Of a stretch of DNA of 64,000 nt, positions 30,496 through 40,174 are shown in pieces. How positions within the stretch are numbered: the first letter of the stretch is position 1; each line of letters opens with the position of its first letter. The stretch is taken from contig NZ_CP075584.1 in assembly GCF_027594785.1 (NCBI RefSeq), forward strand, positions 1,674,001 to 1,738,000, given 5' to 3'. Both the position numbers and the translations under genes were made by a program. This stretch comes from Cryobacterium breve. GTDB lineage: Bacteria; Actinomycetota; Actinomycetes; Actinomycetales; Microbacteriaceae. The notes under the pieces are model-generated. The model saw nothing but the letters and a program-made list of their open reading frames with translations, was not told the DNA's origin and searched no databases.

Positions 30496-31833
30496 CTACT
30501 GGTAGGAGGTCTGTCCTTCGATGGCGGACTGCCAGACCGGCTTGTTGTCCTTGTCGAACTTGTAGATGCCGATGAAGGCGCTCGACGGCTCGTTGTGCGA
30601 GTTGAACGGGCCGACGCCGGACTGTCCGACGTACTGGATGTCCGTTCCGGCGGTGACGAGCGGTGCACACTCGGCGTAGCTCTTGCACTTGGTGCCCTTG
30701 CCACTCGCGCCGGAAACGGCCGCGAGCTGCGCCTGGATGTCGGCGGAGACGGTGGACTTGGCCTTCAGCGCCGCGAGGGCGGAGAGGGTGGTCGCGTCGT
30801 AGGCCTCGGGGGCGTAGGAGAAGTCGCCGAGGGCGGCCTTCTGGGTGTCCTTGTACCAGGAGACGAGCTTGGCCTTGAAGTCGTCGGCCGGGTAGGCGCC
30901 GGGGATCGTGCCCTGTGCGCTGGTCAGCGTGCCGGCTTCGAAGTCCTTGCTGTAGTCGGCGGTGTTGCCGTCAGACAGGTAGACCTTGGAGAGGTCGACG
31001 CCCTGGGCCTTGAGCTCGGGGATGATGGACTTGGTCTCGTCAGAAGGCGAGGATGACGATCGCGTCGGGGTTGGTCGCCTTGGCGGCGGTCACCTCGGAC
31101 GAGAACGTGGTCTGGCCGGGGGGAATTCCTGGCCGTTGCCCTTGCCGCCGTAGACGACGGTTCCGCCGGAGGCTTCGATGCTCTTCTGCGTGAAGTCGCG
31201 GAGGCCGGTGCCGTAGGAGTCGTTGAAGACAAGGAAGGCGACCTTGGCGTTGCCGTCACCCGTGATGAGCTGGCCGAGCGCGGAACCCTGGACCGAGTCC
31301 GGCGGTGCGGTGCGGAAGTAGAACGGACCGTAGCCGCTGAGCTTGGCCGAGGTGTTGGCCGGGGAGATCTGGACGATCTTCGCGGAGGCGAAGGAGTCGA
31401 CGACGTTGAGCGAAACGCTCGAGGACGCGGCGCCGATGGCGACGGAGACCTTGGCAGCGATGAGCTTCTGGGCGGACGCGGTCGAGATCGTCAGGTCCGT
31501 GCTGTCGCCGGAGTCGGTGGCCAGGACGCAGGCGTCCTTGCCGTCGACGCCGCCGGCGGCGTTGATGTCTGAGACGGCGAGGCCGACGCCGGCGAGTTCC
31601 GGCGGGTTGAGGTAAGCGAGGCTACCGGTGATCGGGAGGATCGAGCCGACGACCAGCGACTTGTCCGTGGACGCTCCGCTCGCACAAGCTGCGTCGGTGT
31701 ACGAGGACGCGGCCGCGGCCGAGGTCGTGGTAGCGGTAGAACCGCCGCCGGATGCACAACCGGAGAGCATGACGGCGATGACGCCTGCTCCCGCCACGAT
31801 GGCGGTCCGGAGGGCGTGCTTGGATTTAATCAT
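30496..31833 (-). CDS. livJ: Branched-chain amino-acid ABC transporter substrate-binding lipoprotein LivJ (two compensating frameshifts)
   Basis: About 445 aa, the extracytoplasmic binding protein for the liv transporter. It starts MIKSKHALRT, and VIAVMLSGCASGGG is a clear lipobox, so it is lipid-anchored. The type I peribasic-binding fold begins with SLVVGSILPITGSLAYLNPPELAG. One base is missing in a C run at ~31118-31123 (after GQEFPP), and one extra A is present at 31042 (GTCAGAAGG); together they leave only ~80 bp out of frame, and ...SSEVTAAKATNPDAIVILAFDETKS is restored when both are fixed. The stop TAG follows AIEGQTSYQ. It faces livHMGF convergently instead of joining it. Confidence 0.87.
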
Positions 31834-32019
31834 CCTGGGTACCCTTTCATCTTGCACGCGTAAGTACGCCTCCGGGTGAGGCCCACTCGCGTTATTAGGC
31901 TCCAACCTAGGATCACTTTGTTTCAAGGATGTTTTCTTGCCGTTCAAACGGGACATCGTTAGCGATTCGTGACACCACCAGCACTTGCCCTGGGGGACGC
32001 CGTCGAACGAGGCGCTGTA

Positions 32020-32799
32020 CTAAGAGCGTCGCCCGGTCACGCCCTGGTACGCGATCTGCTTCTTTTCACCGAGTGCGGTGATGCAAGATGCCCAAGATGT
32101 GCACACCGTGTCGCCGCGGCTGACCCGGTCGAGGGCCGGGGTGAGCGAGGGCCCCGCGTCGTCGCCTGCCTCGGTCGCGGCGAGGGCCGCGAGCACGACA
32201 CCGTCGAAGGCTTCCCCGCCTCCCGCGGTGTCGGCGAGGCCCGGATCGGAGGTGCGCAGACGCACCGCGAAGGCCTCGTCGGCCGCGAGCGGGGTGCCGC
32301 CGTTCGTGAAGCCGTCGAGCGGCAACAGAGCGATGCCCGCTGCGGCGACGGATGCCGCGACCTCCGCCGGTACGGCAGTCGTCGCGTCCCAGAGCACGAG
32401 GTCGACGTGTCGCGCCACCAGGTCGGCGACCGCGACCGCGACGTTCCCCGTCGAATTGCGATGGACGAGCTGGATCGGCGGGGTGCCGGGCAGGGCCTGC
32501 TCCTGGATCTCCCGGGCGGCCAGCTCGGTGCCCGCGACCTGCGCGGCACCGGTCACGACCGCTCCCGCCTCCCCGGTCATCGGGAACAGCGTGCCGACCA
32601 GCAGAGTGCCGTCGCCGGTGGGCGCGATCGATGCCGCGACCGTCGGGGTGCTCGTCACGGCGGCGGGGGCTTCGCTTGCGGTGCACCCGGAGAGCACGAG
32701 CACGGCGGCGATGGCGGCGACCGTGAAGGCGAGTCCCGTCGTGGAGACGGAACGAGAGGAAACGGAACGAGAGGAGACGGTCAGAGCTGGAAAGGGCAT
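32020..32799 (-). CDS. Binding-protein-like lipoprotein
   Basis: A 259-aa lipoprotein: VLVLSGCTASEAP is a lipobox near residue 38. The body resembles a shortened type I ABC periplasmic-binding domain (GTLLVGTLFPMTGEAGAVVTGAAQVAGTELAAREI, like the opening of LivJ). It includes VDLVLWDATTAVPAEVAASVAAAGIALLPLDG and ends near CTSWASCITALGEKKQIAYQGVTGRRS. At about 220 mature residues it is too short for a complete two-lobed LivJ. ATG 32799 was preferred to 32814. It lies 186 bp downstream of the RarD gene's region and upstream of livJ on the same strand. It may bind a ligand or be a remnant of a duplicated LivJ. Confidence 0.6.
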   Translation of the reverse strand: MPFPALTVSSRSVSSRSVSTTGLAFTVAAIAAVLVLSGCTASEAPAAVTSTPTVAASIAPTGDGTLLVGTLFPMTGEAGAVVTGAAQVAGTELAAREIQEQALPGTPPIQLVHRNSTGNVAVAVADLVARHVDLVLWDATTAVPAEVAASVAAAGIALLPLDGFTNGGTPLAADEAFAVRLRTSDPGLADTAGGGEAFDGVVLAALAATEAGDDAGPSLTPALDRVSRGDTVCTSWASCITALGEKKQIAYQGVTGRRS

Positions 32800-32842
32800 C
32801 CGTGGTCCTTTCACAGGTGGAGTCCTTCGAGCGTATCTCCGG

Positions 32843-33773
32843 TCAGAGGGGTTCGGGGGATGCTCGCCGCGGGGCGCGTCCGGTGACGACCATGTCGACC
32901 GTGAGGATCACGAGCGCGACCCAGACGAGTCCGAAGCCGACCCAGCGTTCGGGCGGCATGGGCTCGCCGAGGAGGAAGACGCCGACGAGGAACTGCAGCA
33001 CCGGAGCGATGAACTGCACGAGGCCGAGCACGCTGAGCGGCAGGCGTCGGGCGGCCGCGGCGAAGAACAACAGCGGGACGGCCGTCACGACGCCCGTCGA
33101 TACGAGGCCGACGGTGTGCCACGGCGATACAGTGCCGAAGGTGAGCCCCGTCACGGCGCCCACGATCAGGAGGCTCCGCGATCGCGATCGGCATCAGCCA
33201 GGCGGTCTCGAGGGTGAGCCCGGTGAGCGCGCCGACGCCGGGGCCGACGTTCTTCTTGATCAGGCCGTAGAAACCGAAGGACAGGGCGAGGACGAGGGAG
33301 ATCCACGGCAGCGACCCGTAGCCGAGCGTGAGCACGAGCACGGCGGCCACGCTGATCGCGACCGCGATCCACTGGATGCGCCGTAACCGCTCGTGCAGGA
33401 CGAAGACGCCCAGCAGCACCGTGACGATCGGGTTCATGAAGTAGCCGAGGGCCGCCTCGACGACGTGCCCGGTGAGCGCCGCAAAGACGTAGGTCTGCCA
33501 GTTGACGAAGATCAGGAGTCCGGCCAGGCCCATCACCCAGACCGTCTTCGGACGACGGAGCACCACGAGCAGGGCGGGCCAGCCCCGGGTGGCGGTGATC
33601 AGGGCGAGGCAGAAGACCAGCGAGAAGAGCACGCGCCAGGCCACGACCTCGAAGGGTCCCGTCGGGTGCAGCAGCAGGAAGAAGAGTGGGAGCAGGCCCC
33701 ACAGGCCGTACGCGGAGATCGCGAAGGCGAGTCCGCTGGTCGGTTCGGCCGGCTGTCTCGGTGTGCGGCTCAC
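32843..33773 (-). CDS. rarD: RarD/EamA family permease (frameshifted in this sequence)
   Basis: About 309 aa, ten predicted helices in two EamA halves. The N-terminus GLAFAISAYGLWGLLPLFFLLLHPTGPFEVVAWRVLFSL and FVNWQTYVFAALTGHVVEAALGYFMNPIVTVLLGVFVLHERL are diagnostic for RarD (EamA-like drug/metabolite transporter). A break at 33170-33176 reads GAGCCTC in the coding direction; dropping one C gives MPIAIAELLIVGAVTGLTFGT and the second half continues to GRAPRRASPEPL. The substrate is unknown (the name comes from chloramphenicol sensitivity in E. coli). Confidence 0.85.
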
Positions 33774-33849
33774 AACGATTCCCCTTCGCGGGCGTGCCCG
33801 GCGTCAGCGTGCTCTGGGTGGTTCTGGCCGCGTTCAAGCGGGCCTGGGG

Positions 33850-33892
33850 AACACAAAATCCCGGATGAGCAGGCCATCCGGGATTTTGTGTT
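33850..33892 (-). terminator. Terminator downstream of groES
   Basis: Eighteen-base perfect arms AACACAAAATCCCGGATG / CATCCGGGATTTTGTGTT with a seven-base loop. They sit between the groES stop and the start of rarD; the A/T-rich outer stem would support termination on either strand. Confidence 0.75.
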
Positions 33893-33937
33893 GTCTATAC
33901 GTGCAGTGCGGTCGTGCGTGGCGCCTGGGAAGGATCC

Positions 33938-34234
33938 CTAGCGGACGACGACGGCGAGCACGTCGCGTGCGGAGAGGACGAGGAGATCGTCGCCACCGAA
34001 CTTGACCTCGGTTCCGCCGTACTTGGAGTAGATGACCTTGTCGCCCACGGCAATGTCGAGCGGGATGCGGTTGCCGTTGTCGTCGATGCGGCCGGGGCCG
34101 ACGGCGACAACTTCGCCCTCCTGGGGCTTTTCCTTGGCAGTGTCAGGGATGACCAGACCTGATGCGGTGGTCTGCTCGGCGTCGACCTGCTTGATGACGA
34201 TGCGATCCTCGAGCGGCTTGATGGAGACCGACAC
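33938..34234 (-). CDS. groES: Co-chaperonin GroES
   Basis: A 98-aa 10-kDa chaperonin that caps the GroEL ring. It contains the whole family sequence: [27 protein letters not shown], mobile loop, and [14 protein letters not shown], ending in [10 protein letters not shown]. groEL is not downstream; a terminator follows instead, so groES is monocistronic here. CIRCE-like inverted repeats upstream indicate HrcA repression and heat induction. Confidence 0.97.
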   Translation of the reverse strand: MSVSIKPLEDRIVIKQVDAEQTTASGLVIPDTAKEKPQEGEVVAVGPGRIDDNGNRIPLDIAVGDKVIYSKYGGTEVKFGGDDLLVLSARDVLAVVVR

Positions 34235-34263
34235 GGTTGACCTCTTTCTTAGCTAAGACTTGG

Positions 34264-34335
34264 TTGGCAGACTCACAGCGAGAGTGCTAACAGCGAGTTT
34301 AGGGCGCATCTGGCACTCACGCAACGTGAGTGCCA
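34264..34335 (-). promoter_or_regulatory. CIRCE-like operators upstream of groES
   Basis: TGGCACTC-N9-GAGTGCCA at 34311-34335 has the exact geometry of CIRCE (TTAGCACTC-N9-GAGTGCTAA), the HrcA-binding site. A second, half-degenerate copy at 34264-34290 has one good arm (GAGTGCTAA) and one poor (TTGGCAGAC). Both lie within 105 bp of the groES start, in the gap shared with the divergent methyltransferase gene. Confidence 0.8.
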
Positions 34336-34384
34336 GACTCGGGCGTTCCGGGCGCGGCGGCCACGGCTTGATATCGTTTGGACA

Positions 34385-35599
34385 ATGGAACGCTCCGAGC
34401 TTGTTGACCTGTTGTCCCCCGATGGGCTGCGCCTGCTGGACTCGCTTCCGCCCTGGGACAACTCCTCCGATGTGGTGCGCCTCGTGAGCGACCTGCGCAA
34501 GGCCGGTCACCCGCAGGGACTTGTGACTGCGGTGCTCGGCCAGTCCCGGCTACGGGCGAAGGCTGTCGCCAAGTTCGGCGACTTCGCCGGGAGGATGCTC
34601 TTCACCGAGGCCGGTCTCGAACAGGCCACCCGGCTGAACGTCGCCGCCCTGCACGCCGGCCGGTTCGCCGCGGCCGGCCTGAACCGGGTCGCTGACCTCG
34701 GGAGCGGCATCGGCAGCGACTCGATGGCCCTCGCCGCTCTCGACATCCAGGTGACCGCCGTGGACACCGACGAGGTCACGGCCACGGTCGCGAGCTACAA
34801 CCTCGCTCCCTTCGACAATGCGAGCGTCGTGCACGGCGACGCGGAGACCTTCGACCTCACCGGCTTCGACGCGGCCTGGCTCGACCCGGCCCGCCGCACC
34901 GCCGGCCACAGCAATACCTCCCGGCTGACCCGGCCGGAAGACTATTCGCCGAACCTCGACTTCGTCTTCGGCCTGAGCGAGCGGATGCCGATCGGCGTGA
35001 AGCTCGGTCCGGGCCACGACCGCGACGCCATTCCCGCCGCCGCGGAAGCCCAGTGGGTCTCCGTGGACGGAAAGCTCGTCGAGATGGGCCTCTGGTTCGG
35101 CGCCCTCGCACGCGACGGCATCCGCCGCTCGGCCCTGCTCCTGGGCAGGAGCGGTCGGCACGAGCTCACCGCGGGTGCAGACAGCGTGGACGTCGACAGC
35201 GTCGCCGGTGACGCGGGCGTGCCCGGTACCTACCTGTACGAGCCGGATGGCGCGGTGATCCGGGCACGGTTGATCGGCGACCTGGCCCGCAGCATGGACG
35301 CGCTGATGCTCGGGGAGGGCATCGCGTACCTGAAAACCGAGTCACTGCACGAGACGCCGTTCGCGACGGCGTTCCGGGTTCTCGAATCGCTGCCGGTGGA
35401 CGAGAAGAAACTGCGGCTCGCGCTCAAGGAACGCCGGATCGGGACGCTCGAGATCAAGAAGCGCGGCGTGGACGTCGACCCGGCCGTGCTCCGCACCCGG
35501 CTGAAGCTGCACGGACCCGAGTCGGCCACGCTCGTGCTCACCCGCGCGGGCGGCCGCAGGGTCGCGCTGCTCGTGGAGCGGGTGCAGCCGCCGCGCTGA
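34385..35599 (+). CDS. Class I SAM-dependent methyltransferase with THUMP-like domain
   Basis: A 404-aa protein. Residues ~1-90 are a helical N-terminal domain, ~95-260 a Rossmann methyltransferase (motif I ADLGSGIGSDSMALA, then AVDTDEVTATVA, and the DPARR loop AAWLDPARRTAGH), and the C-terminal ~80 residues a THUMP-like domain (RIGTLEIKKRGVDVDPAVLRTRLKL). This is the THUMP-like methyltransferase family, whose members are thought to modify RNA; the substrate is not known. It is divergent from groES and the CIRCE operators. Confidence 0.85.
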   Translation: MERSELVDLLSPDGLRLLDSLPPWDNSSDVVRLVSDLRKAGHPQGLVTAVLGQSRLRAKAVAKFGDFAGRMLFTEAGLEQATRLNVAALHAGRFAAAGLNRVADLGSGIGSDSMALAALDIQVTAVDTDEVTATVASYNLAPFDNASVVHGDAETFDLTGFDAAWLDPARRTAGHSNTSRLTRPEDYSPNLDFVFGLSERMPIGVKLGPGHDRDAIPAAAEAQWVSVDGKLVEMGLWFGALARDGIRRSALLLGRSGRHELTAGADSVDVDSVAGDAGVPGTYLYEPDGAVIRARLIGDLARSMDALMLGEGIAYLKTESLHETPFATAFRVLESLPVDEKKLRLALKERRIGTLEIKKRGVDVDPAVLRTRLKLHGPESATLVLTRAGGRRVALLVERVQPPR

Positions 35600-35634
35600 G
35601 TGCGCCGGCGCCGCGCACGACTGGCCCGGAGTGG

Positions 35635-36045
35635 TCAGTGCGGGATGGGGCTGATGGCCTGGCTGATCAGCACGATCCAGCCGGCGGCGATGACGAGGCC
35701 GGCAAGGCCGGTGCCGAGACCCCAGGCCCAGATCGACACGGCCGCGCGTTCGGTACGGCTCGCCCAGACGGCGAGTATGACGGCCGTGAGCGAGAGCGGC
35801 GCGGCCCAGACCACGAAGACGGCGCCGGCGAGTCCGACGGCGCCGAATCCGAGGGATGCGACGGCGATGGCGCGCCTGCGGGAGAGGGCGCGAAGCTCGG
35901 ACTCGGTGTAGACGTACGGCACCCACTCGGTGGGAGCCGTCACGGTTGAGGCGTAGTCGAGCTCGCCGGTGACTTCCTCCGGCGGGCGCGTGAGTTCGAG
36001 GCCGACGTCGTCGCCGGCCGCGGTAGCGCGTCGTGCATCCGTCAC
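35635..36045 (-). CDS. Small membrane protein
   Basis: A 136-aa protein. Residues 1-55 are polar (DDVGLELTRPPEEVTGELDYAS...YVYTESELRALSRRR), followed by three hydrophobic segments (IAVASLGFGAVGLAGAVFVVWAA, SLTAVILAVWAS and GLGTGLAGLVIAAGWIVLISQ). The helical part resembles the DUF4190-type genes just upstream, with which it is probably co-transcribed (42-bp gap). No specific function is evident. Confidence 0.55.
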   Translation of the reverse strand: MTDARRATAAGDDVGLELTRPPEEVTGELDYASTVTAPTEWVPYVYTESELRALSRRRAIAVASLGFGAVGLAGAVFVVWAAPLSLTAVILAVWASRTERAAVSIWAWGLGTGLAGLVIAAGWIVLISQAISPIPH

Positions 36046-36087
36046 TGCGGCCTCCCGGTCCGGTCACTGCGCCCGGCGAACGGGCTC

Positions 36088-36696
36088 TCAGCGATAGTAA
36101 TCGGTACTCGGCACGCTTGCGAAGACGATGATCCAGACGACGATGCTCAGCAGGGAGAGGGCGACGCCGACGATGCCCGTGATCAGGCCGGTGAGCCACA
36201 GGGCACGGGCGCGCGGTTCCTTCGTGCGGCCGAGGGCACCGAGCACGATGGCCGCGGCCGGAAGCAGCAGGGTGAGCACCCCGCCGACGAAGGGGATGAA
36301 GGCAACCGGGAGACCCAGCAGTCCGACGACACCCGCGACAAGAGAGAGGATGCTGAGCAGCGGCTGGCGGGTCGGAGCCAGTGTCCCCTGGGCGGGCGGG
36401 TACGGGTACCCGGACGCGGGTGGTGGCGGCGGTCCGGCGGAAGGAGGACCACCGGGCGAAGGATCCGCGAATGGCGGGGCACCGCCCGGAACGCCGCCGG
36501 ATGCCGCGGGCGGCGGCGTTCCGGGCGGACCATCGGAAGGCGCCGCTGGAGGAGCCGAGAGAGGGGGCCCGGCGGACTCGCCGCGCGGAATCGGCGGAAC
36601 CTCGGGAACGTCGGGCACGTGCGGCACGTCGGGCACTTGCGGGACTTCCGGTATGGGAGGAAGTCCCGAGGCGCGCGGTGCGTTCACATCACTCAT
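36088..36696 (-). CDS. DUF4190-type membrane protein with Pro-rich N-terminus
   Basis: A 202-aa protein. The first ~110 residues are disordered, with a VPDVPEVPxIP repeat and many Pro/Gly, and the last ~85 carry two helices of the DUF4190 type (LLSILSLVAGVVGLLGLPVAFIPFVGGVLTLLLPAAAIVLGALG then WLTGLITGIVGVALSLLSIVVWIIVFAS). Such proteins are membrane-embedded with a cytoplasmic Pro-rich tail; function unknown. It belongs to the run of three similar small genes (35635-37241). Confidence 0.65.
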   Translation of the reverse strand: MSDVNAPRASGLPPIPEVPQVPDVPHVPDVPEVPPIPRGESAGPPLSAPPAAPSDGPPGTPPPAASGGVPGGAPPFADPSPGGPPSAGPPPPPASGYPYPPAQGTLAPTRQPLLSILSLVAGVVGLLGLPVAFIPFVGGVLTLLLPAAAIVLGALGRTKEPRARALWLTGLITGIVGVALSLLSIVVWIIVFASVPSTDYYR

Positions 36697-36785
36697 GAGC
36701 TGTTCCTTTCCACTGTATTGGCGGGGCGTCAGCCACGACAGGTCAGCGTCAACGACGGGTCAGCGGTGACGGGCCAGCTGGGGCC

Positions 36786-37241
36786 TCAGTAGCTGGAGTA
36801 TCCGTTGGTCGAGGCCGTGCTGATCAGCACCACGAAGAGGATCGTGGCGATGATGCCGGCGACGATACCCAGGTAGCCGAGCACGAGGCCGGCGATCGCG
36901 AGGCCGCGGCCCTTCTCCCCGGTCTTCTTGATCTGGCTGAGCGCGATGTGGCCGGTGATGATCGCGGCGAGGGAGACGAAGAATGCCGAGACGAGCGACA
37001 CGATCGCGAGGACGTTGTACTTGTCCTGGGCGAGGGGCTGGCCATAGGGCTGCTGGCCGTACTGCTGCGGCTGGCCGTACTGCTGCTGGCCGTAGGTGTC
37101 AGGAGCGCCGTATGCCGGTGCGGCGGGCGCCTGGTAAGCCGGGGCGGCGGATGCCGGGTACTCCGGTGCCGCGGGTGCCTGATAGATCGGGGGCTGGTTC
37201 ACCGGGGGCGGGGTTACCGGGGGCTGGTTCGGGTCGGTCAT
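36786..37241 (-). CDS. DUF4190-type membrane protein with Q/Y/P-rich N-terminus
   Basis: A 151-aa protein. Residues 1-75 are low-complexity (QYGQPQQYGQQPYGQPLA and YPASAAPAYQAPAAPAYGA), and 80-150 hold two DUF4190 helices around QIKKTGEKGRGLAIAGLVLGYLG. The conserved HIALSQIKKTGEKGRGLAIAGLVLGY core is the DUF4190 hallmark. Function unknown. The gap before tsaD (37242-37384) shows no feature. Confidence 0.75.
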   Translation of the reverse strand: MTDPNQPPVTPPPVNQPPIYQAPAAPEYPASAAPAYQAPAAPAYGAPDTYGQQQYGQPQQYGQQPYGQPLAQDKYNVLAIVSLVSAFFVSLAAIITGHIALSQIKKTGEKGRGLAIAGLVLGYLGIVAGIIATILFVVLISTASTNGYSSY

Positions 37242-37384
37242 GACTTACGGCTCCTTTGGGCTTCGATCAGCTGGCGGTGCCATAGTGGCACCCCGATCGA
37301 ACGGGTGTCAACGTGCATGACGCGCCAGGTCTGTTCCCGCCAGCGTATCGCGGATGCACAGGAAGGCGAGGTGGGACGGAAGTT

Positions 37385-38451
37385 TCAGCCCTGGATGACC
37401 GAGGCGGGGAGTGTCGAATCCGCGCCGAAGTCGAGGGTCGACGGCTCGTGTCCCGCCATGATCAGCTGGGCGCCGAGTGCGGCGATCATGGCGCCGTTGT
37501 CGGTGCACAGGTCGAGCGGCGGGATGCGCAGCGCGATGCCGGCGGCATCCGTTCGTTGGACGGCGAGTTCACGGAGCCGCGCGTTCGCGATCACCCCGCC
37601 GCCGAGGAGCAGGCGCGGCACGCCGAGGTCGGTGCATGCGGCGACGGCTTTGGTGAGCAGGATGTCGATGACGGCCTCCCGGAAGCTCGCCGCGACGTCC
37701 GCGAGCGGCACGGTCTCCCCCGCGTCGCGGGTCTGTTCGACCCAGCGGGCGACCGAGGTCTTCAGTCCGGAGAAGGAGAAATCGTAGCGGTGGTGCTCCA
37801 TGTCCTTGTGGTGACTGAGGCCGCGCGGGAAGCGGATGTATCCCGGGTCGCCGCCGAGCGCCACCCTGTCGATCTGCGGGCCGCCGGGGTAGGGCAGGCC
37901 GAGGATGCGGGCGACCTTGTCGAAGGCCTCCCCCGCCGCGTCGTCGATGGTCTCGCCGAGCAGTTCCACGTCGGAGACGAGGTCGCGCACGAGGAGGAGC
38001 GAGGTATGCCCCCGGAGACGAGGAGGGCGATCGTCGGGTATTCGAGGGGCTCCGTTCCCGGTTCGGTGCCGGTCTGGAGAACGTCGGCGCCGACATGGCC
38101 GACGAGGTGGTTGACCGCGTAGATCGGCTTGCCGAGGGCGATCGCGAGGGCTTTCGCGGCGCCGACGCCGACCATGAGTGCTCCGGACAGGCCGGGGCCG
38201 TAGGTGACGGCGATCGCGTCGACGTCCTCGAGGCGGATGCCCGCGTCCTCGGTCGCTGCGCGGATCATCGGGACGAGCTCCTCGAGATGGGCGCGGGCCG
38301 CGACCTCGGGTACGACGCCGCCGTAGCGGGCGTGCTCGTCCATCGATGAGGCGATCGTGTTGGAGAGCAGCCGGCTTCCGCGCACGATCCCGATGCCGGT
38401 TTCGTCGCACGAGGTTTCGATGCCGAGCACCAGGGGGTTGTCGCGGTTCAT
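37385..38451 (-). CDS. tsaD: tRNA N6-threonylcarbamoyladenosine transferase subunit TsaD (frameshifted)
   Basis: About 355 aa; transfers the threonylcarbamoyl group to A37 of ANN-decoding tRNAs with TsaB and TsaE. Motifs are [39 protein letters not shown] and [13 protein letters not shown]. The frame breaks at 38009-38013, where five C replace an expected six; adding one gives [20 protein letters not shown], the metal-binding HTSLL motif. The ATG overlaps the rimI stop. Homopolymer loss is the likely cause. Confidence 0.92.
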
Positions 38452-38988
38452 TCGGTCGCCTCCGCGGCATCCGTCGGGTCGGTCTGGGACAGCACCGGGT
38501 CGGGCGCGGCGAGCGCCGCCTCCGCGGGCGGCACTGCTAGGCGCATCACGAGCGCATCGACGTTGTCGGGCTGGTAGTAGCCGCGGCGCACGCCGATCTC
38601 TTCGAAGCCGAGCCGGAGGTAGACCCGCTGGGCGCCGGGGTTGTCGGCGCGGACCTCGAGGAACACCTCGCGGATGCCGCGTTTGCGGGCCTCGGTAATG
38701 AGGCTCTGCACGAGGGTGCCGCCGAGCCCCTTGCGGCGGGCCGTCTCGGTCACGGCGATGGTCTGGATGTCGCCCTCGAGGGCGCCGCGCGGGGCAAGCA
38801 GCCCGGCGTAGGCCTCGATGCGGTCGGGCTGGTCAGGCGGGACCGCGACGAGGTAGTAGCAGTCCGGGTCGGTCACGTCGCGGAGCATGCCCTCGGCGGA
38901 CCAGGCGTCGTTCTCGAAGAGGCGGGTCTCGAGGGCCATGATGCCGTCGAGGTCGCCGGCGTGGGCGCGGCGGAGCCTGCCAGGTCAC
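38448..38988 (-). CDS. rimI: Ribosomal-protein-alanine N-acetyltransferase RimI (frameshifted near its start)
   Basis: About 179 aa GNAT acetyltransferase that acts on ribosomal S18. The acetyl-CoA loop is [15 protein letters not shown], and [33 protein letters not shown] is the family C-terminal part. Reading 38973-38979 as GAGCTG rather than the written GAGCCTG extends the protein upstream to a GTG at 38988 ([29 protein letters not shown]), the usual RimI N-terminus. Without it the gene would start at ATG 38939. The stop overlaps tsaD by ATGA. Confidence 0.87.
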
Positions 38989-39622
38989 TCAGGCTCACCC
39001 GTTTCGGGCCGTTGGGCAGGGTGACGTCGGGCGAGCGCAGGTAGAAGGCGGCGTCTGTCGCGAAGGCCCGGTCGTTTTTGAGCAGCAGTTCGGCGACCCG
39101 GCCGAGGTCGGCGGCGGGCACGGTCACGGCATCCGCACGCGAGAGGTCGGCGTAGGCCCAGTCGGACTCGAGCAGCACGGCCGGCTTCGCGACCCCGGGC
39201 GCGGCGAGGCGCACGGGCAGGCCCGCGGCATCCGCCCCGCTGTATGCGGACCAGTTGACTTCGCGCCGGCGGGCGTCGGTCACGACGACGAGGCCGCCGG
39301 TGTGGCCGGCCCGGTAGCGGCCCAGGGCGATGGCGTCGTGGCTGATCACCGGGTGGAAGGGCAGGCCGGCGCCGAGCGCGAAGACGCGGGCGGCGGCGAT
39401 GCCGACGCGGAGGCCGGTGAAGGGGCCGGGGCCCATGCCGCCGACGACGCCGGTGAGGTCGGTGACCCGGACGTTCGCCCGGTCGAGACACTCGGCGATG
39501 AGGGTGCCGATCACCTCGGCGTGGCGCATCGTGTCTGCGGTGTCGATGTCTGCGAGCACGCCGCGGTCCCCGTCGACGACCGCGACGCTGGTTCCGGCGG
39601 AGGTATCGATGGCGAGAAGCAC
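38989..39622 (-). CDS. tsaB: tRNA threonylcarbamoyladenosine biosynthesis protein TsaB (terminal frameshift)
   Basis: About 210 aa paralogue-of-TsaD partner. It starts MLLAIDTSAGTSVAVVDGDRG and has GGMGPGPFTGLRVGIAAARVFALG. As written it runs ~115 bp into rimI; reading 38990-38996 (GAGCCTG) without the extra C gives a TGA right after PKRVS, directly adjacent to the GTG of rimI. This restores a sensible junction for both genes and supports the error reading. TsaB is needed for t6A synthesis. Confidence 0.88.
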
Positions 39623-39631
39623 CCGTTCAGC

Positions 39632-40174
39632 CTATTCCCCGAGCCACGCGCTCTCGAACCCGGCCCAGCGGGGGCCGAATCCGGTGATGGTGACGGTGCG
39701 CGGTTCGTCGAGGTCGACGTCGAGGTCCAGGCCGGGGGCGGCGGATGCCCGGGCGGAGCCGGCCGCGCCCGCCGGCCCGGTCTGCAGTGCGCCCGTCGGC
39801 CGCTCGATCTCGATGTCGAGCCAGGATTCGGCGACGCCGTCGAGCAGGCCGCGACCCCATTCGACCACGACGACCGAGTGTTCGAAGTCGATGTCGAGGT
39901 CGTCGAGTTCCATCGCGCCCTGCAGCCGGTAGGCGTCGACGTGCACGAGCGGCGGGCCTCCGACGAGGCTCGGGTGTGTGCGGGCGAGCACGAAGGTCGG
40001 GCTCGTCACCGCGCCGCGTACCCCGAGTCCGACGCCGAGGCCGCGGGTGAAGGTGGTCTTGCCCGCGCCGAGCGGACCGGTCAGTACGAGCAGGTCGCCC
40101 GAACGGAGCCCAGCGGCGACTCGGACGCCCCAGGAGTGCATCGCGGCGGCGTCGGGGATCACCCGGCGGTTCAT
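39632..40174 (-). CDS. tsaE: tRNA threonylcarbamoyladenosine biosynthesis ATPase TsaE
   Basis: A 180-aa ATPase of the t6A complex: P-loop LTGPLGAGKTTFTRGLG and SPTFVLARTHP, HVDAYRLQGAMELDDLD, and VVVEWGRGLLD. The ATG overlaps the alr stop (ATGA). An Ala/Gly-rich insertion (residues ~135-150) precedes a short C-terminus. It is 10 bp upstream of tsaB. Confidence 0.92.
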   Translation of the reverse strand: MNRRVIPDAAAMHSWGVRVAAGLRSGDLLVLTGPLGAGKTTFTRGLGVGLGVRGAVTSPTFVLARTHPSLVGGPPLVHVDAYRLQGAMELDDLDIDFEHSVVVVEWGRGLLDGVAESWLDIEIERPTGALQTGPAGAAGSARASAAPGLDLDVDLDEPRTVTITGFGPRWAGFESAWLGE

